The notes under the pieces are model-generated. The model saw nothing but the letters and a program-made list of their open reading frames with translations, did not search any database and had not been told where the DNA came from. Shown one piece after another: positions 61,001 through 64,000 of a stretch of 64,000 bases of DNA; the first letter of the stretch is position 1, and each line of letters starts with the position of its first letter. Both the position numbers and the translations under genes were made by a program. The DNA lies in the NCBI GenBank assembly GCA_013396915.1, contig VWZL01000024.1:125655-189654 (forward strand), read 5' to 3'. The DNA is from Stercorarius parasiticus (Eukaryota; Chordata; Aves; Charadriiformes; Stercorariidae).

Positions 61001-63395
61001 TTTCCTTATGAAAAAATTTTAAGGCTGTTCCAAAGCAGGCTGGAAATTTTCAAAGCCTCGACATTTTGGCAGAACAACAATAGCAAAGACTTATTTTAGC
61101 CTGTAGAGTTTGCGCATTTTATACATTTATTCTGATAAATACTCTATAACTGAAAGAAATCTCACATAAAATTAAACTATTATTATCAACAGGCTTACCC
61201 CAAAATAAGAGGAATTAAAATTGTAGAACCGCTGAGGCCCCAGGCACATTTTCAAGATTTAATTCCAGAACACTAACTCAAGTTACACTGGGCACTGTGC
61301 ACAATTACAAAAGGTAACAAGACATTATAAATAGATGGCTTCCTCATGTGAACTACTGAACCAGGGGTGTCTCCAGGAAACTGAGTTGGCCTTAACAGAC
61401 ATTCAGGTTATTGCCTTAGAATGAGAGATATTAAGATAGAATTCTCCTGCATTATCTCTCTAAAAGGCTTAATCCTTAAAAGGAAAAATGGGACAACCTT
61501 CTGTGTTACACCAGATGGCAAAATTAGCAAACATAGAGAAAAGGGCATATGGTATAAGCCTCTAAGAAAATGCATTGAAGCTCCACAGAAGACTGTGTGA
61601 TATAATAATAATCCATAACTCTATCCCAGCCGAAACCAGCACAATCTTAGATCTTCCTCAGAGGTCTGTCTGAGAATTTTCAAGCCCCAGAATTAGATCA
61701 CCACATTATTTAAATTTTTCAGTCCAGCACATTAGTATCCTTAGAAAAAGAGTGAACAAATAGCAACCGAGATACTTACTCAGTCCAGTCGAGTGTGCTT
61801 GGAAGCTTATTTACAGCCATGGAAGCACAATTGAGTACCACAGTGCATGTAATAAAGCCAACAAATAATGTGAATATTGAGTTAAGGAAAAAGTGCTATA
61901 TTATAAAACAATGAAGTTGCTGCTTTACACATACACAAAATAATACAGATACTCAAATAATTACTTTGGTTTTGAATACGCTCAGGACTTTCCATGTTTT
62001 CTAAAGAAACTGATGTCACATCAAACTCTGGCTCAGCCTGCTAAACTTCATGATTTAAAAATAACAATGAATTATCTGCAAGTGGAGATAGTTTTGGAAG
62101 TTAGGACATTAGTGGACATATATGCTTGACAGAAGAGATGAGGAACATAAATAAATGAAAAGAACCTGATTCCTCTGCTGTCTACTCTTAATTGAAACTT
62201 TAGAAACCTCCGTTTCTTCCCAGCAGGAGCATGGAATAAAGAGAAATGGGACACAACCCCATAATAACTAGGGTTTTTAAGCCTAGGAAAACCAGATGAA
62301 AAATCTTAATTATCAATAACCAGTGTTCTTTGAAAATGGGAGTCCATATACGTATTCTTACAATTATGCTCTGCCATGAGTTCAGAAAACTTTCACATTT
62401 TATGTGGCAGGTGACGAAAAGATAATAAGAAAAATCATCCATTCAGGAAAGTTCACTTGTCACCTAATAGCAGTGGGGCTTTATTTAAAACATAGGCCTT
62501 AAATTTAGGGTTCATTTGAAAACAGACAGCAAATTTAGTAATTTCTAATAGCGTGAATACACATTCAAAGTCAGACATAAGTTTCCATAAAAGGACCTTT
62601 CTACCAATTAATAATTCCAAATGAAAACAGATGTGTGGTAGAAAGAGCAGAAACTACTCAGCCTATTGTTTTGCACCTGTGATCCTTCACATTTTTACAT
62701 TCTTCAAACTCCATTTATATTTGTGCAAAATATAAAAAATGTGCACTCTTCAGAACTTTCTACACATGAGTGTGAAATACATTTCTTAGGTTAATATCAG
62801 ACCCTTTCAGCAAAGCACTGCTGTAAATCATATCCTTCATGTTTTAATAATTAGGGAGTCACTGGTTTGGGTTTGTTTTTTTTTTTAATATAAGCTTGTC
62901 ACCACAGTAGACACTTTGAAAAGTTCTGGAAAATAGCTAAAATATCATACAGTAGCCTCTAAATGTTGTTTCATAACAATATCTGCAAGTCTGACTTTAA
63001 ATACGAGCTTTTTGACATTTTTTACTTGTACCAACACCATGTAAATATCTTAGCTGTTGTAAAACAAGAATTGATATAAATTTTTTAAAATCTGTCACAG
63101 CCACATGATCTTACACTAATATGAACAGAGGAATAGAACGACAGTAAATAGAATCACAGAATTGTTTAGGTTGCAAAAGACATTTAAGATCATCAAGTTG
63201 AACCGTTTAATGGTTAAATGGTTAAAAGGTGCAGTATATTTTAAAACTGAAATAAGGGAAACCAATAAGAGGATATGAATGGGTCAGAATTTTAATTGCT
63301 GCTCTTCTTACTGGATTAAAAGGACCAATTATACATAAGGCAGGCTTGGCAGTAAACCGGAAAATAGTCCTCCTTTTATTTATGACCATGAAAGT
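26897..63395 (-). CDS. SCN11A: SCN11A ortholog, voltage-gated sodium channel Nav1.9 alpha subunit, coding exons 2-26
   Basis: Pore-forming sodium channel of excitable membranes; in mammals Nav1.9 sets subthreshold excitability of nociceptors and enteric neurons. The 25 visible exons sum to 5187 nt and stay open to TAA at 26897-26899. With an unseen exon 1 of about 85 codons, the protein is about 1810 residues, close to mammalian Nav1.9. Four 6-TM domains, the D-E-K-A filter (E8, E14, E22, E26), S4 helices, EF-hand-like region and IQ motif are all present. SCN11A-specific matches include AKxAL..GPFN in E2, KLLQDAQQ in E9, CFPCC and IVKHSWFE in E18, DIIFT in E19, and a short I-II linker. Oddities are an LFL inactivation triplet, Tyr at the tetrodotoxin site, Ser at domain II S4 R1, and changed S3-S4 loops. 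All introns are GT-AG except AT-AC introns 2 and 23. SCN10A is the next-best identity, less well supported. Confidence 0.9.
28045..29439 (-). other. SCN11A intron 25
   Basis: GT-AG intron. AT-rich, with no repeat or alternative exon recognised. Confidence 0.85.
29440..29704 (-). CDS. SCN11A: SCN11A exon 25 (domain IV S1-S3)
   Basis: 265 bp, 6 bp shorter than the family's 271. Acceptor CTCTCCACAG, donor GTAAGT. It encodes [12 protein letters not shown]1 ([15 protein letters not shown]), S2 ([19 protein letters not shown]) and S3 ([14 protein letters not shown]). The S2 and S3 acidic countercharges are present. Confidence 0.95.
29705..30502 (-). other. SCN11A intron 24
   Basis: GT-AG intron with no recognised content. 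Confidence 0.85.
30503..30607 (-). CDS. SCN11A: SCN11A exon 24 (III-IV linker, inactivation gate, LFL variant)
   Basis: 105 bp, the family length. It encodes [20 protein letters not shown], then [15 protein letters not shown]. This is the fast-inactivation gate that plugs the inner pore. The hydrophobic triplet, IFM in nearly all Nav channels, is L-F-L here (codons 30584-30592); the key Phe is kept. Q to K before the triplet and two M to L changes add to the divergence. Donor GTGAGA. Confidence 0.96.
30608..31797 (-). other. SCN11A intron 23, U2-type AT-AC intron
   Basis: The donor ATAAGT starts at 31797 and the intron ends with AC at 30608-30609. This is the equivalent of SCN4A intron 21, the classic AT-AC intron spliced by the major spliceosome. 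AT-AC joining regenerates the family exon lengths (138 and 105 bp) and the conserved Leu-Gly-Gly. A GT-AG reading would lose the Leu-Gly junction. I saw no gene in the intron. Confidence 0.9.
31798..31935 (-). CDS. SCN11A: SCN11A exon 23 (domain III S6)
   Basis: 138 bp, the family length. Acceptor TTTTAACAG. It encodes [11 protein letters not shown]6 ([20 protein letters not shown]) and NFNQQRKK. Relatives have FFTLNLF and IIDNFNQQ; here T is M and D is S. The exon is followed directly by ATAAGTAC, an AT-AC donor. Confidence 0.95.
31936..33831 (-). other. SCN11A introns 21-22 flanking the 54-bp exon 22
   Basis: Two GT-AG introns (31936-32866 and 32921-33831). Nothing recognised apart from a possible degraded CR1 tail near 33300-33330. 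Confidence 0.8.
32867..32920 (-). CDS. SCN11A: SCN11A exon 22 (domain III pore, selectivity Lys)
   Basis: 54 bp, the family length. Acceptor TTTTTTCAG, donor GTATGT. It encodes [18 protein letters not shown]. The Lys in FKGW is the K of DEKA. The MD after GW is the standard outer-ring pair, unlike the TI of primate Nav1.7. Confidence 0.96.
33832..34086 (-). CDS. SCN11A: SCN11A exon 21 (domain III S5 and turret)
   Basis: 255 bp, 85 codons. Acceptor TTCTTTAAG, donor GTAAGT. It encodes the S4-S5 linker [19 protein letters not shown]5, the turret with NIS and NET sequons, and [16 protein letters not shown] leading into the pore helix. Confidence 0.95.
34972..35115 (-). repeat. CR1 LINE 3' fragment, old
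   Basis: AGTACATTGGAAGGGACCTC, then a diverged CR1 3' region, interrupted at about 35115-35128 by a younger CR1. Confidence 0.75.
35128..35340 (-). repeat. CR1 LINE 3' fragment, younger
   Basis: Starts ACAGAATCACAGAATGGTAG and continues as a well-preserved inverted CR1 3' end to the AAGTTCCTTCTCATG segment. It sits inside older CR1 debris. Confidence 0.88.
35510..36120 (-). repeat. CR1 LINE internal fragment, old
   Basis: Diverged inverted CR1 3' coding and UTR sequence, with AGCACTTTGCTGGACACTCT, CCAGCTTCAGTCTCA and a stretch matching the ORF2 end. It includes a 3-unit minisatellite of TTTTTCTTACACTG at about 35622-35670. Confidence 0.72.
37337..37474 (-). CDS. SCN11A: SCN11A exon 20 (domain III S4 voltage sensor)
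   Basis: 138 bp, 15 bp longer than the 123-bp family exon. Donor GTAAGG; acceptor GAATACAG with a weak pyrimidine tract. It encodes a divergent S3-S4 loop ([16 protein letters not shown]) and then a fully conserved S4 ([20 protein letters not shown]). The S4 is certain. The 5' boundary is inferred from phase, since no other in-frame AG fits. Confidence 0.88.
37865..38038 (-). CDS. SCN11A: SCN11A exon 19 (domain III S2-S3)
   Basis: 174 bp, the family length. Acceptor AAATTCCAG, donor GTAAGT. It encodes [31 protein letters not shown] (S2), and [14 protein letters not shown] (S3). DIIFT and DFIIV match mammalian SCN11A. The usual Asp after LIV at the S3 end is Cys. Confidence 0.95.
38039..40126 (-). 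other. SCN11A intron 18
   Basis: GT-AG intron. It contains an imperfect hairpin around CCTAAATCC...GGATTTAGG (about 38524-38562) and a short ATATC microsatellite at about 39565-39580. No exon seen. Confidence 0.8.
40127..40281 (-). CDS. SCN11A: SCN11A exon 18 (domain III S1)
   Basis: 155 bp, the family length. Acceptor TCTTTTCAG, donor GTAAAT. It encodes [35 protein letters not shown] and S1 ([14 protein letters not shown]). CFPCC and IVKHSWFE with FVI point to SCN11A rather than SCN10A. Confidence 0.95.
40282..41392 (-). other. SCN11A intron 17
   Basis: GT-AG intron holding the perfect 21-bp palindrome at 40510-40572. No other content recognised. Confidence 0.85.
40510..40572. repeat. Perfect 21-bp inverted repeat (hairpin)
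   Basis: Left arm 40510-40530, right arm 40552-40572, loop 21 nt. The loop contains another direct copy of TTTTGTGCCCAC. The hairpin is GC-rich against an AT-rich intron. Confidence 0.93.
41393..41504 (-). CDS. SCN11A: SCN11A exon 17 (II-III linker)
   Basis: 112 bp. Acceptor CTGTGCAG, donor GTAAGA. It encodes [20 protein letters not shown], matching the conserved SE.ST.D motif upstream of domain III in all Nav channels. It ends in phase 1, and E18 supplies the two missing bases of a Ser codon. Confidence 0.88.
42600..43992 (+). repeat. CR1 LINE with ORF1 esterase-domain remnant, internally deleted
   Basis: At 42870-42985 the plus strand encodes [20 protein letters not shown] and a CLPGA motif. 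This is the start of the SGNH-esterase domain of CR1 ORF1, with the GDS nucleophile block. From about 43860 the sequence is ordinary CR1 3' UTR ending ATTCTATGATTCTATTCTATG. ORF2 is missing, so the copy is internally deleted. It also carries the 266-bp duplication with the N base. Non-functional. Confidence 0.85.
43032..43563 (+). repeat. Tandem 266-bp duplication with N at the junction
   Basis: 43032-43297 and 43298-43563 are two copies of the same CR1 segment. They are essentially identical for about the first 190 bp and roughly 10% diverged afterwards. The only ambiguous base of the window, N at 43297, sits exactly at the junction. Confidence 0.9.
44158..44277 (-). CDS. SCN11A: SCN11A exon 16 (II-III linker, Ser-rich)
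   Basis: 120 bp, 40 codons, phase 0 at both ends. Acceptor TTTCATGCAG, donor GTAATT. It encodes a Ser/Thr-rich stretch ([20 protein letters not shown]) with distant similarity to the WSQVS segment of SCN5A. It has low conservation and is the least certain exon, but its phase joins E15 to E17 without a break. Confidence 0.75.
44278..46301 (-). other. SCN11A intron 15
   Basis: GT-AG intron within the II-III linker. No repeat or extra exon recognised; several open frames lack splice sites and family similarity. Confidence 0.75.
46302..46745 (-). CDS. SCN11A: SCN11A exon 15 (domain II S6 end and II-III linker)
   Basis: 444 bp, 148 codons. Acceptor TATTTTAAG, donor GTAAAA. It starts [14 protein letters not shown], the end of S6. 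The basic linker includes [19 protein letters not shown]. Near the 3' end is [17 protein letters not shown], matching the ankyrin-G binding region of Nav channels (VPIAxxESD), although the Glu-Ser-Asp core is altered here. Confidence 0.93.
46746..48963 (-). other. SCN11A introns 13-14 flanking exon 14
   Basis: GT-AG introns 46746-47528 and 47883-48963. Intron 13 has a 13-bp hairpin with one mismatch, GACCTAACAGGGA (48683-48695) against 48706-48718. Confidence 0.8.
47529..47882 (-). CDS. SCN11A: SCN11A exon 14 (domain II S4-S5, pore, S6)
   Basis: 354 bp, 118 codons. Acceptor TTACTTACAG, donor GTGAGT. It encodes the rest of S4 ([11 protein letters not shown]), S5 ([20 protein letters not shown]) and the pore [17 protein letters not shown]. 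The Glu of CGEW is the E of DEKA and the second Glu belongs to the outer ring. S6 begins [17 protein letters not shown]. Confidence 0.95.
48964..49116 (-). CDS. SCN11A: SCN11A exon 13 (domain II S2-S3 and start of S4)
   Basis: 153 bp, 21 bp shorter than the 174-bp family exon and still in frame. It encodes [21 protein letters not shown], then [13 protein letters not shown] and ENLSSFRL. The deletion falls in the S3-S4 loop. The residue corresponding to the first S4 arginine (LRSFR in relatives) is Ser (TCG, 48976-48978). Confidence 0.94.
49239..49477 (-). CDS. SCN11A: SCN11A exon 12 (domain II S1)
   Basis: 239 bp, exactly the family length. Acceptor GTTTAG, donor GTAAGTAAGG. It encodes [11 protein letters not shown], the DPFVDLLI motif and S1 ([15 protein letters not shown]), then the S1-S2 loop. 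The Cys-Cys pair before S1 is the family's WNCCP or WxCCP motif. Confidence 0.95.
49478..50664 (-). other. SCN11A intron 11 with CR1 fragment
   Basis: GT-AG intron whose centre is CR1-derived (about 49850-50480). Confidence 0.82.
49850..50480 (-). repeat. CR1 LINE internal fragment, old
   Basis: Inverted, diverged CR1. It includes CCTCTAGATGGCAGCCC, ATTGGTGTCATCTGCAAAAT and GAAAGCCTTGCTAAAGTCAA, typical of the CR1 ORF2 C-terminal coding region. A CAGC microsatellite lies at about 49967-49982. Confidence 0.8.
50665..50761 (-). CDS. SCN11A: SCN11A exon 11 (end of I-II linker)
   Basis: 97 bp. Acceptor AAAGAGGCAG (weak pyrimidine tract), donor GTAAGT. It encodes [20 protein letters not shown], matching the family's conserved RQRALSxxS segment near the end of the linker. 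The intervening exons found in SCN5A and SCN10A were not seen, consistent with the short I-II linker of SCN11A. Confidence 0.88.
50849..51262 (-). repeat. CR1 LINE 3' fragment, young
   Basis: Well-preserved inverted CR1 3' end from ATCATAGAATCATAGAATG through the ORF2 terminus ([20 protein letters not shown] on the minus strand). One of the least diverged copies in the window. Confidence 0.92.
51535..51720 (-). repeat. CR1 LINE fragment, old
   Basis: Inverted CR1 segment around CTTCAGGCTGAAAAAATTCA and CCCCTTAATCATCTTGGAGG, more diverged than the neighbouring copy. Confidence 0.68.
53029..53220 (-). CDS. SCN11A: SCN11A exon 10 (I-II linker)
   Basis: 192 bp, 64 codons, phase 0 at both ends. 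Acceptor TTATACAG, donor GTAAGT. It is a charged cytoplasmic linker rich in Ser, Lys and Glu, with RES.IL and several possible basophilic phosphorylation sites. Sequence conservation is low. The call rests on splice sites, phase and position between E9 and E11. Confidence 0.82.
53221..54739 (-). other. SCN11A intron 9
   Basis: GT-AG intron. An AT microsatellite lies at about 54536-54570. No exon or LINE recognised. Confidence 0.8.
54740..54934 (-). CDS. SCN11A: SCN11A exon 9 (domain I S6 and start of I-II linker)
   Basis: 195 bp, 65 codons. Acceptor CCTCACAG, donor GTTTGT. It encodes S6 ([20 protein letters not shown], then [13 protein letters not shown]) and a helical segment ending [12 protein letters not shown] resembles mammalian SCN11A EAQQ. 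The S6 gating residues are those of the family. Confidence 0.93.
54935..56253 (-). other. SCN11A intron 8
   Basis: GT-AG intron, AT-rich. Short TATATA tract near 55975-55985. Confidence 0.82.
56254..56398 (-). CDS. SCN11A: SCN11A exon 8 (domain I pore helix and selectivity Asp)
   Basis: 145 bp. It encodes [24 protein letters not shown] and the pore motif [12 protein letters not shown]. The Asp is the D of the DEKA filter. The next residue is Tyr (TAC, 56275-56277), where mammalian Nav1.8 and Nav1.9 have Ser and Nav1.5 has Cys. An aromatic here is the hallmark of tetrodotoxin-sensitive channels. Donor CAA|GTAGGT, phase 0. Confidence 0.94.
56399..57703 (-). other. SCN11A introns 6-7 flanking exon 7
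   Basis: GT-AG introns 56399-57028 and 57096-57703. They contain a 14-bp perfect hairpin (56587-56600 with 56608-56621) and an AC dinucleotide repeat at 56904-56922. Confidence 0.82.
57029..57095 (-). CDS. SCN11A: SCN11A exon 7 (domain I extracellular loop)
   Basis: 67 bp. Acceptor TTTTTTTTAG, donor GTAAGT. It continues the domain I turret with a NNSS sequon and two cysteines ([18 protein letters not shown]). The sequence is poorly conserved, but length and phase fit the family. Confidence 0.88.
57704..57910 (-). CDS. SCN11A: SCN11A exon 6 (domain I S5 and start of pore loop)
   Basis: 207 bp, 6 bp shorter than the usual 213. It encodes the S4-S5 linker, S5 ([19 protein letters not shown]) and the extracellular loop beginning MGNLTSKC. 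There are N-glycosylation sequons at NNT and NDT. Acceptor TTTTTCTAG, donor GTAAAT. Confidence 0.94.
58340..58700 (+). repeat. CR1 LINE internal fragment (host of a nested CR1)
   Basis: Plus-strand CR1 ORF2 C-terminal region. It includes AAAGGACCCGGGGGTTCTGG, ATGAACATAAGCCAGCAATG, and the coding relic [20 protein letters not shown]. It is split by a minus-strand CR1 tail at 58453-58510. Confidence 0.85.
58453..58510 (-). repeat. CR1 3' tail inserted inside another CR1
   Basis: ATAGAATCATAGAATCGTCTAGG to AGTCCAACCA is the inverted terminal 58 bp of CR1. The host reads ACACCAAG before it and CAAGATGAACAT after it, suggesting a CAAG target duplication. Confidence 0.85.
59205..59296 (-). CDS. 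SCN11A: SCN11A exon 5 (domain I S4 voltage sensor)
   Basis: 92 bp, the family length. Acceptor TTTTACAG, donor GTAAGG. It encodes [20 protein letters not shown], with the normal R-R-R-K spacing of domain I S4. I saw no second, neonatal-type copy of this exon in the adjacent introns. Confidence 0.94.
59297..60595 (-). other. SCN11A intron 4
   Basis: GT-AG intron. A short CR1 relic lies at 59997-60062; otherwise unremarkable. Confidence 0.82.
59997..60062 (-). repeat. CR1 LINE 3' relic
   Basis: GAGAAACATTGGTTGGAAAAGGACCTCTGGAGG, a diverged inverted CR1 tail of about 65 bp. Confidence 0.7.
60596..60724 (-). CDS. SCN11A: SCN11A exon 4 (domain I S2-S3)
   Basis: 129 bp, the family length. Acceptor TTCTCAG, donor GTAAGT. 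It encodes S2 ([20 protein letters not shown]) and S3 with the invariant FLRDPWN motif. The S2 acidic residue (E of TGE) and the S3 Asp that pair with S4 arginines are present. WDEF resembles mammalian SCN11A LDEF. Confidence 0.94.
60725..61779 (-). other. SCN11A intron 3
   Basis: GT-AG intron, AT-rich, nothing recognised. Confidence 0.82.
61780..61869 (-). CDS. SCN11A: SCN11A exon 3 (domain I S1)
   Basis: 90 bp, the family length. It begins immediately after the AC of the U12 intron and ends ACTGA before GTAAGTATC. It encodes [17 protein letters not shown], the S1 transmembrane helix, and the first extracellular loop. Confidence 0.92.
61870..63276 (-). other. SCN11A intron 2, U12-type AT-AC intron
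   Basis: The donor is ATATCCTC at 63276 downward. The 3' end has a perfect U12 branch-site consensus, TTCCTTAAC, about a dozen bases before the terminal AC at 61870-61871. Joining at these ends completes a Ser codon and restores the 90-bp family exon 3. The intron carries a CR1 tail at 63149-63212; otherwise it is AT-rich with nothing I recognise. Confidence 0.92.
63149..63212 (-). repeat. CR1 LINE 3' relic in U12 intron 2
   Basis: AATAGAATCACAGAATTGTT through AGATCATCAAGTTGAACCG is an inverted CR1 tail. It lies about 65 bp downstream of the U12 donor of SCN11A intron 2. Confidence 0.82.
63277..63395 (-). CDS. SCN11A: SCN11A exon 2 (pre-S1, domain I)
   Basis: 119 bp, the family length. Acceptor TATAG, then ACT TTC. 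It encodes [14 protein letters not shown], then AKPAL and [16 protein letters not shown] and AK.AL match mammalian SCN11A rather than SCN10A or SCN5A. The exon ends in CATTC and is followed by ATATCCTC, an AT-AC U12 donor. Exon 1 is not found in 63396-64000. Confidence 0.92.
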
Positions 63396-64000
63396 CTATA
63401 AAAAAAAAAGATTCATAATATATGAAACATTTTAATGAAACAAAATTTTCCCCCCAAATTAAATGTTTAGGTTTTCAAATCTCCATCTAGAACTATGTCT
63501 AACTGCAGTTATGAATAAAGCTTTCTTGTATTCTGACTTGGAACTGTGATCTGATGACACTACATTTTGAAAGAAAGATACCAGCTGTATGAAAGTTCAT
63601 TATTGCCTGTAAGGAAGAAATAGTAAGGGGAATGAATTTGAAGAGCAAGTGATCATATTCATTTGGTCAAAGTAATTGAAGGATACTATTCTGGGACTGC
63701 AACGATGGTGTTAATCATATTCAAAAGTACCTTTCTCCTGGATAGTTTTATAAGCTACAGAAGATTATTTACAAAATACATATTGTGGAGGACTGCCAGA
63801 ATCCAGCCCAGACAAAGGAAACATTTTAATTTTGAAATATCTCTAAATTATCAAGTAACACTGTAAATTCCCTCTGAGGGAAGGAATTTACCTGAAGGTC
63901 TATGAAGCTCAGTAATTTTGCCACACAAATTAAAAATGAAATCTCTTAAATCAAAAACACAGTTTACTTTTACCTAAATTTCTTCAACTGAATCAGCCTT
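63396..64000 (-). other. SCN11A intron 1 (partial)
   Basis: Upstream of exon 2. I searched both for the [12 protein letters not shown] exon 1 end and for its ATG context and found neither, so exon 1 and the promoter are beyond the right edge. Confidence 0.75.

Noticed and set aside
63396..64000. Search for SCN11A exon 1 at the right edge
   Set aside because: No sequence resembling the conserved N-terminal exon (Fxx[17 protein letters not shown]) in any minus-strand frame, so exon 1 is taken to be outside the window.
1..64000. CRISPR arrays, operons, tRNA or rRNA genes, bacterial mobile elements
   Set aside because: No regularly spaced repeats, cloverleaf or rRNA sequence seen; the window is vertebrate nuclear DNA.

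Overview
This is a vertebrate, almost certainly avian, genomic window. It has large introns, about a dozen CR1 LINE fragments (the dominant bird retrotransposon) and one LTR of a type I know from birds. There are no bacterial-style genes, CRISPR arrays or operons. The only protein-coding content I can support is two voltage-gated sodium channel alpha-subunit genes, head to tail on the minus strand. They match the mammalian SCN5A-SCN10A-SCN11A cluster order.

Positions 1-1517 hold the first two coding exons of an SCN10A-like gene (Nav1.8; SCN5A is the alternative), which continues off the left edge. Positions 1518-26896 are intergenic: a 525-bp near-perfect inverted repeat (2699-3223 and 4033-4557), CR1 fragments, a solo LTR (about 24373-24954) and otherwise featureless AT-rich DNA.

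Positions 26897-63395 hold the second gene, an SCN11A (Nav1.9) ortholog. I could place 25 consecutive coding exons (E2 to E26, stop codon included). Together they give an uninterrupted 5187-nt frame (1728 codons plus stop). Only the N-terminal exon E1, expected to encode about 85 residues, lies beyond the right edge. Splice phases agree throughout, and most exon lengths (119, 90, 129, 92, 239, 174, 54, 138, 105 bp) are the canonical SCN-family lengths. The protein has four 6-TM domains, a DEKA selectivity filter, S4 sensors, an EF-hand-like C-terminal region and an IQ motif, so the gene looks intact.

The protein departs from mammalian Nav1.9 in several ways. The fast-inactivation triplet IFM reads LFL. 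The residue after the domain I selectivity Asp is Tyr, the tetrodotoxin-sensitive state, where mammalian Nav1.9 has Ser. The first S4 arginine of domain II is Ser. The domain II S3-S4 loop is 7 residues shorter than usual and the domain III S3-S4 loop 5 residues longer. The C-terminal PY motif is degraded. Both genes keep the family's U12-type AT-AC intron 2, and the SCN11A gene also keeps the U2-type AT-AC intron before the inactivation-gate exon. I found no new multi-gene system; the most interesting signals are these channel substitutions and a few structural-DNA anomalies.
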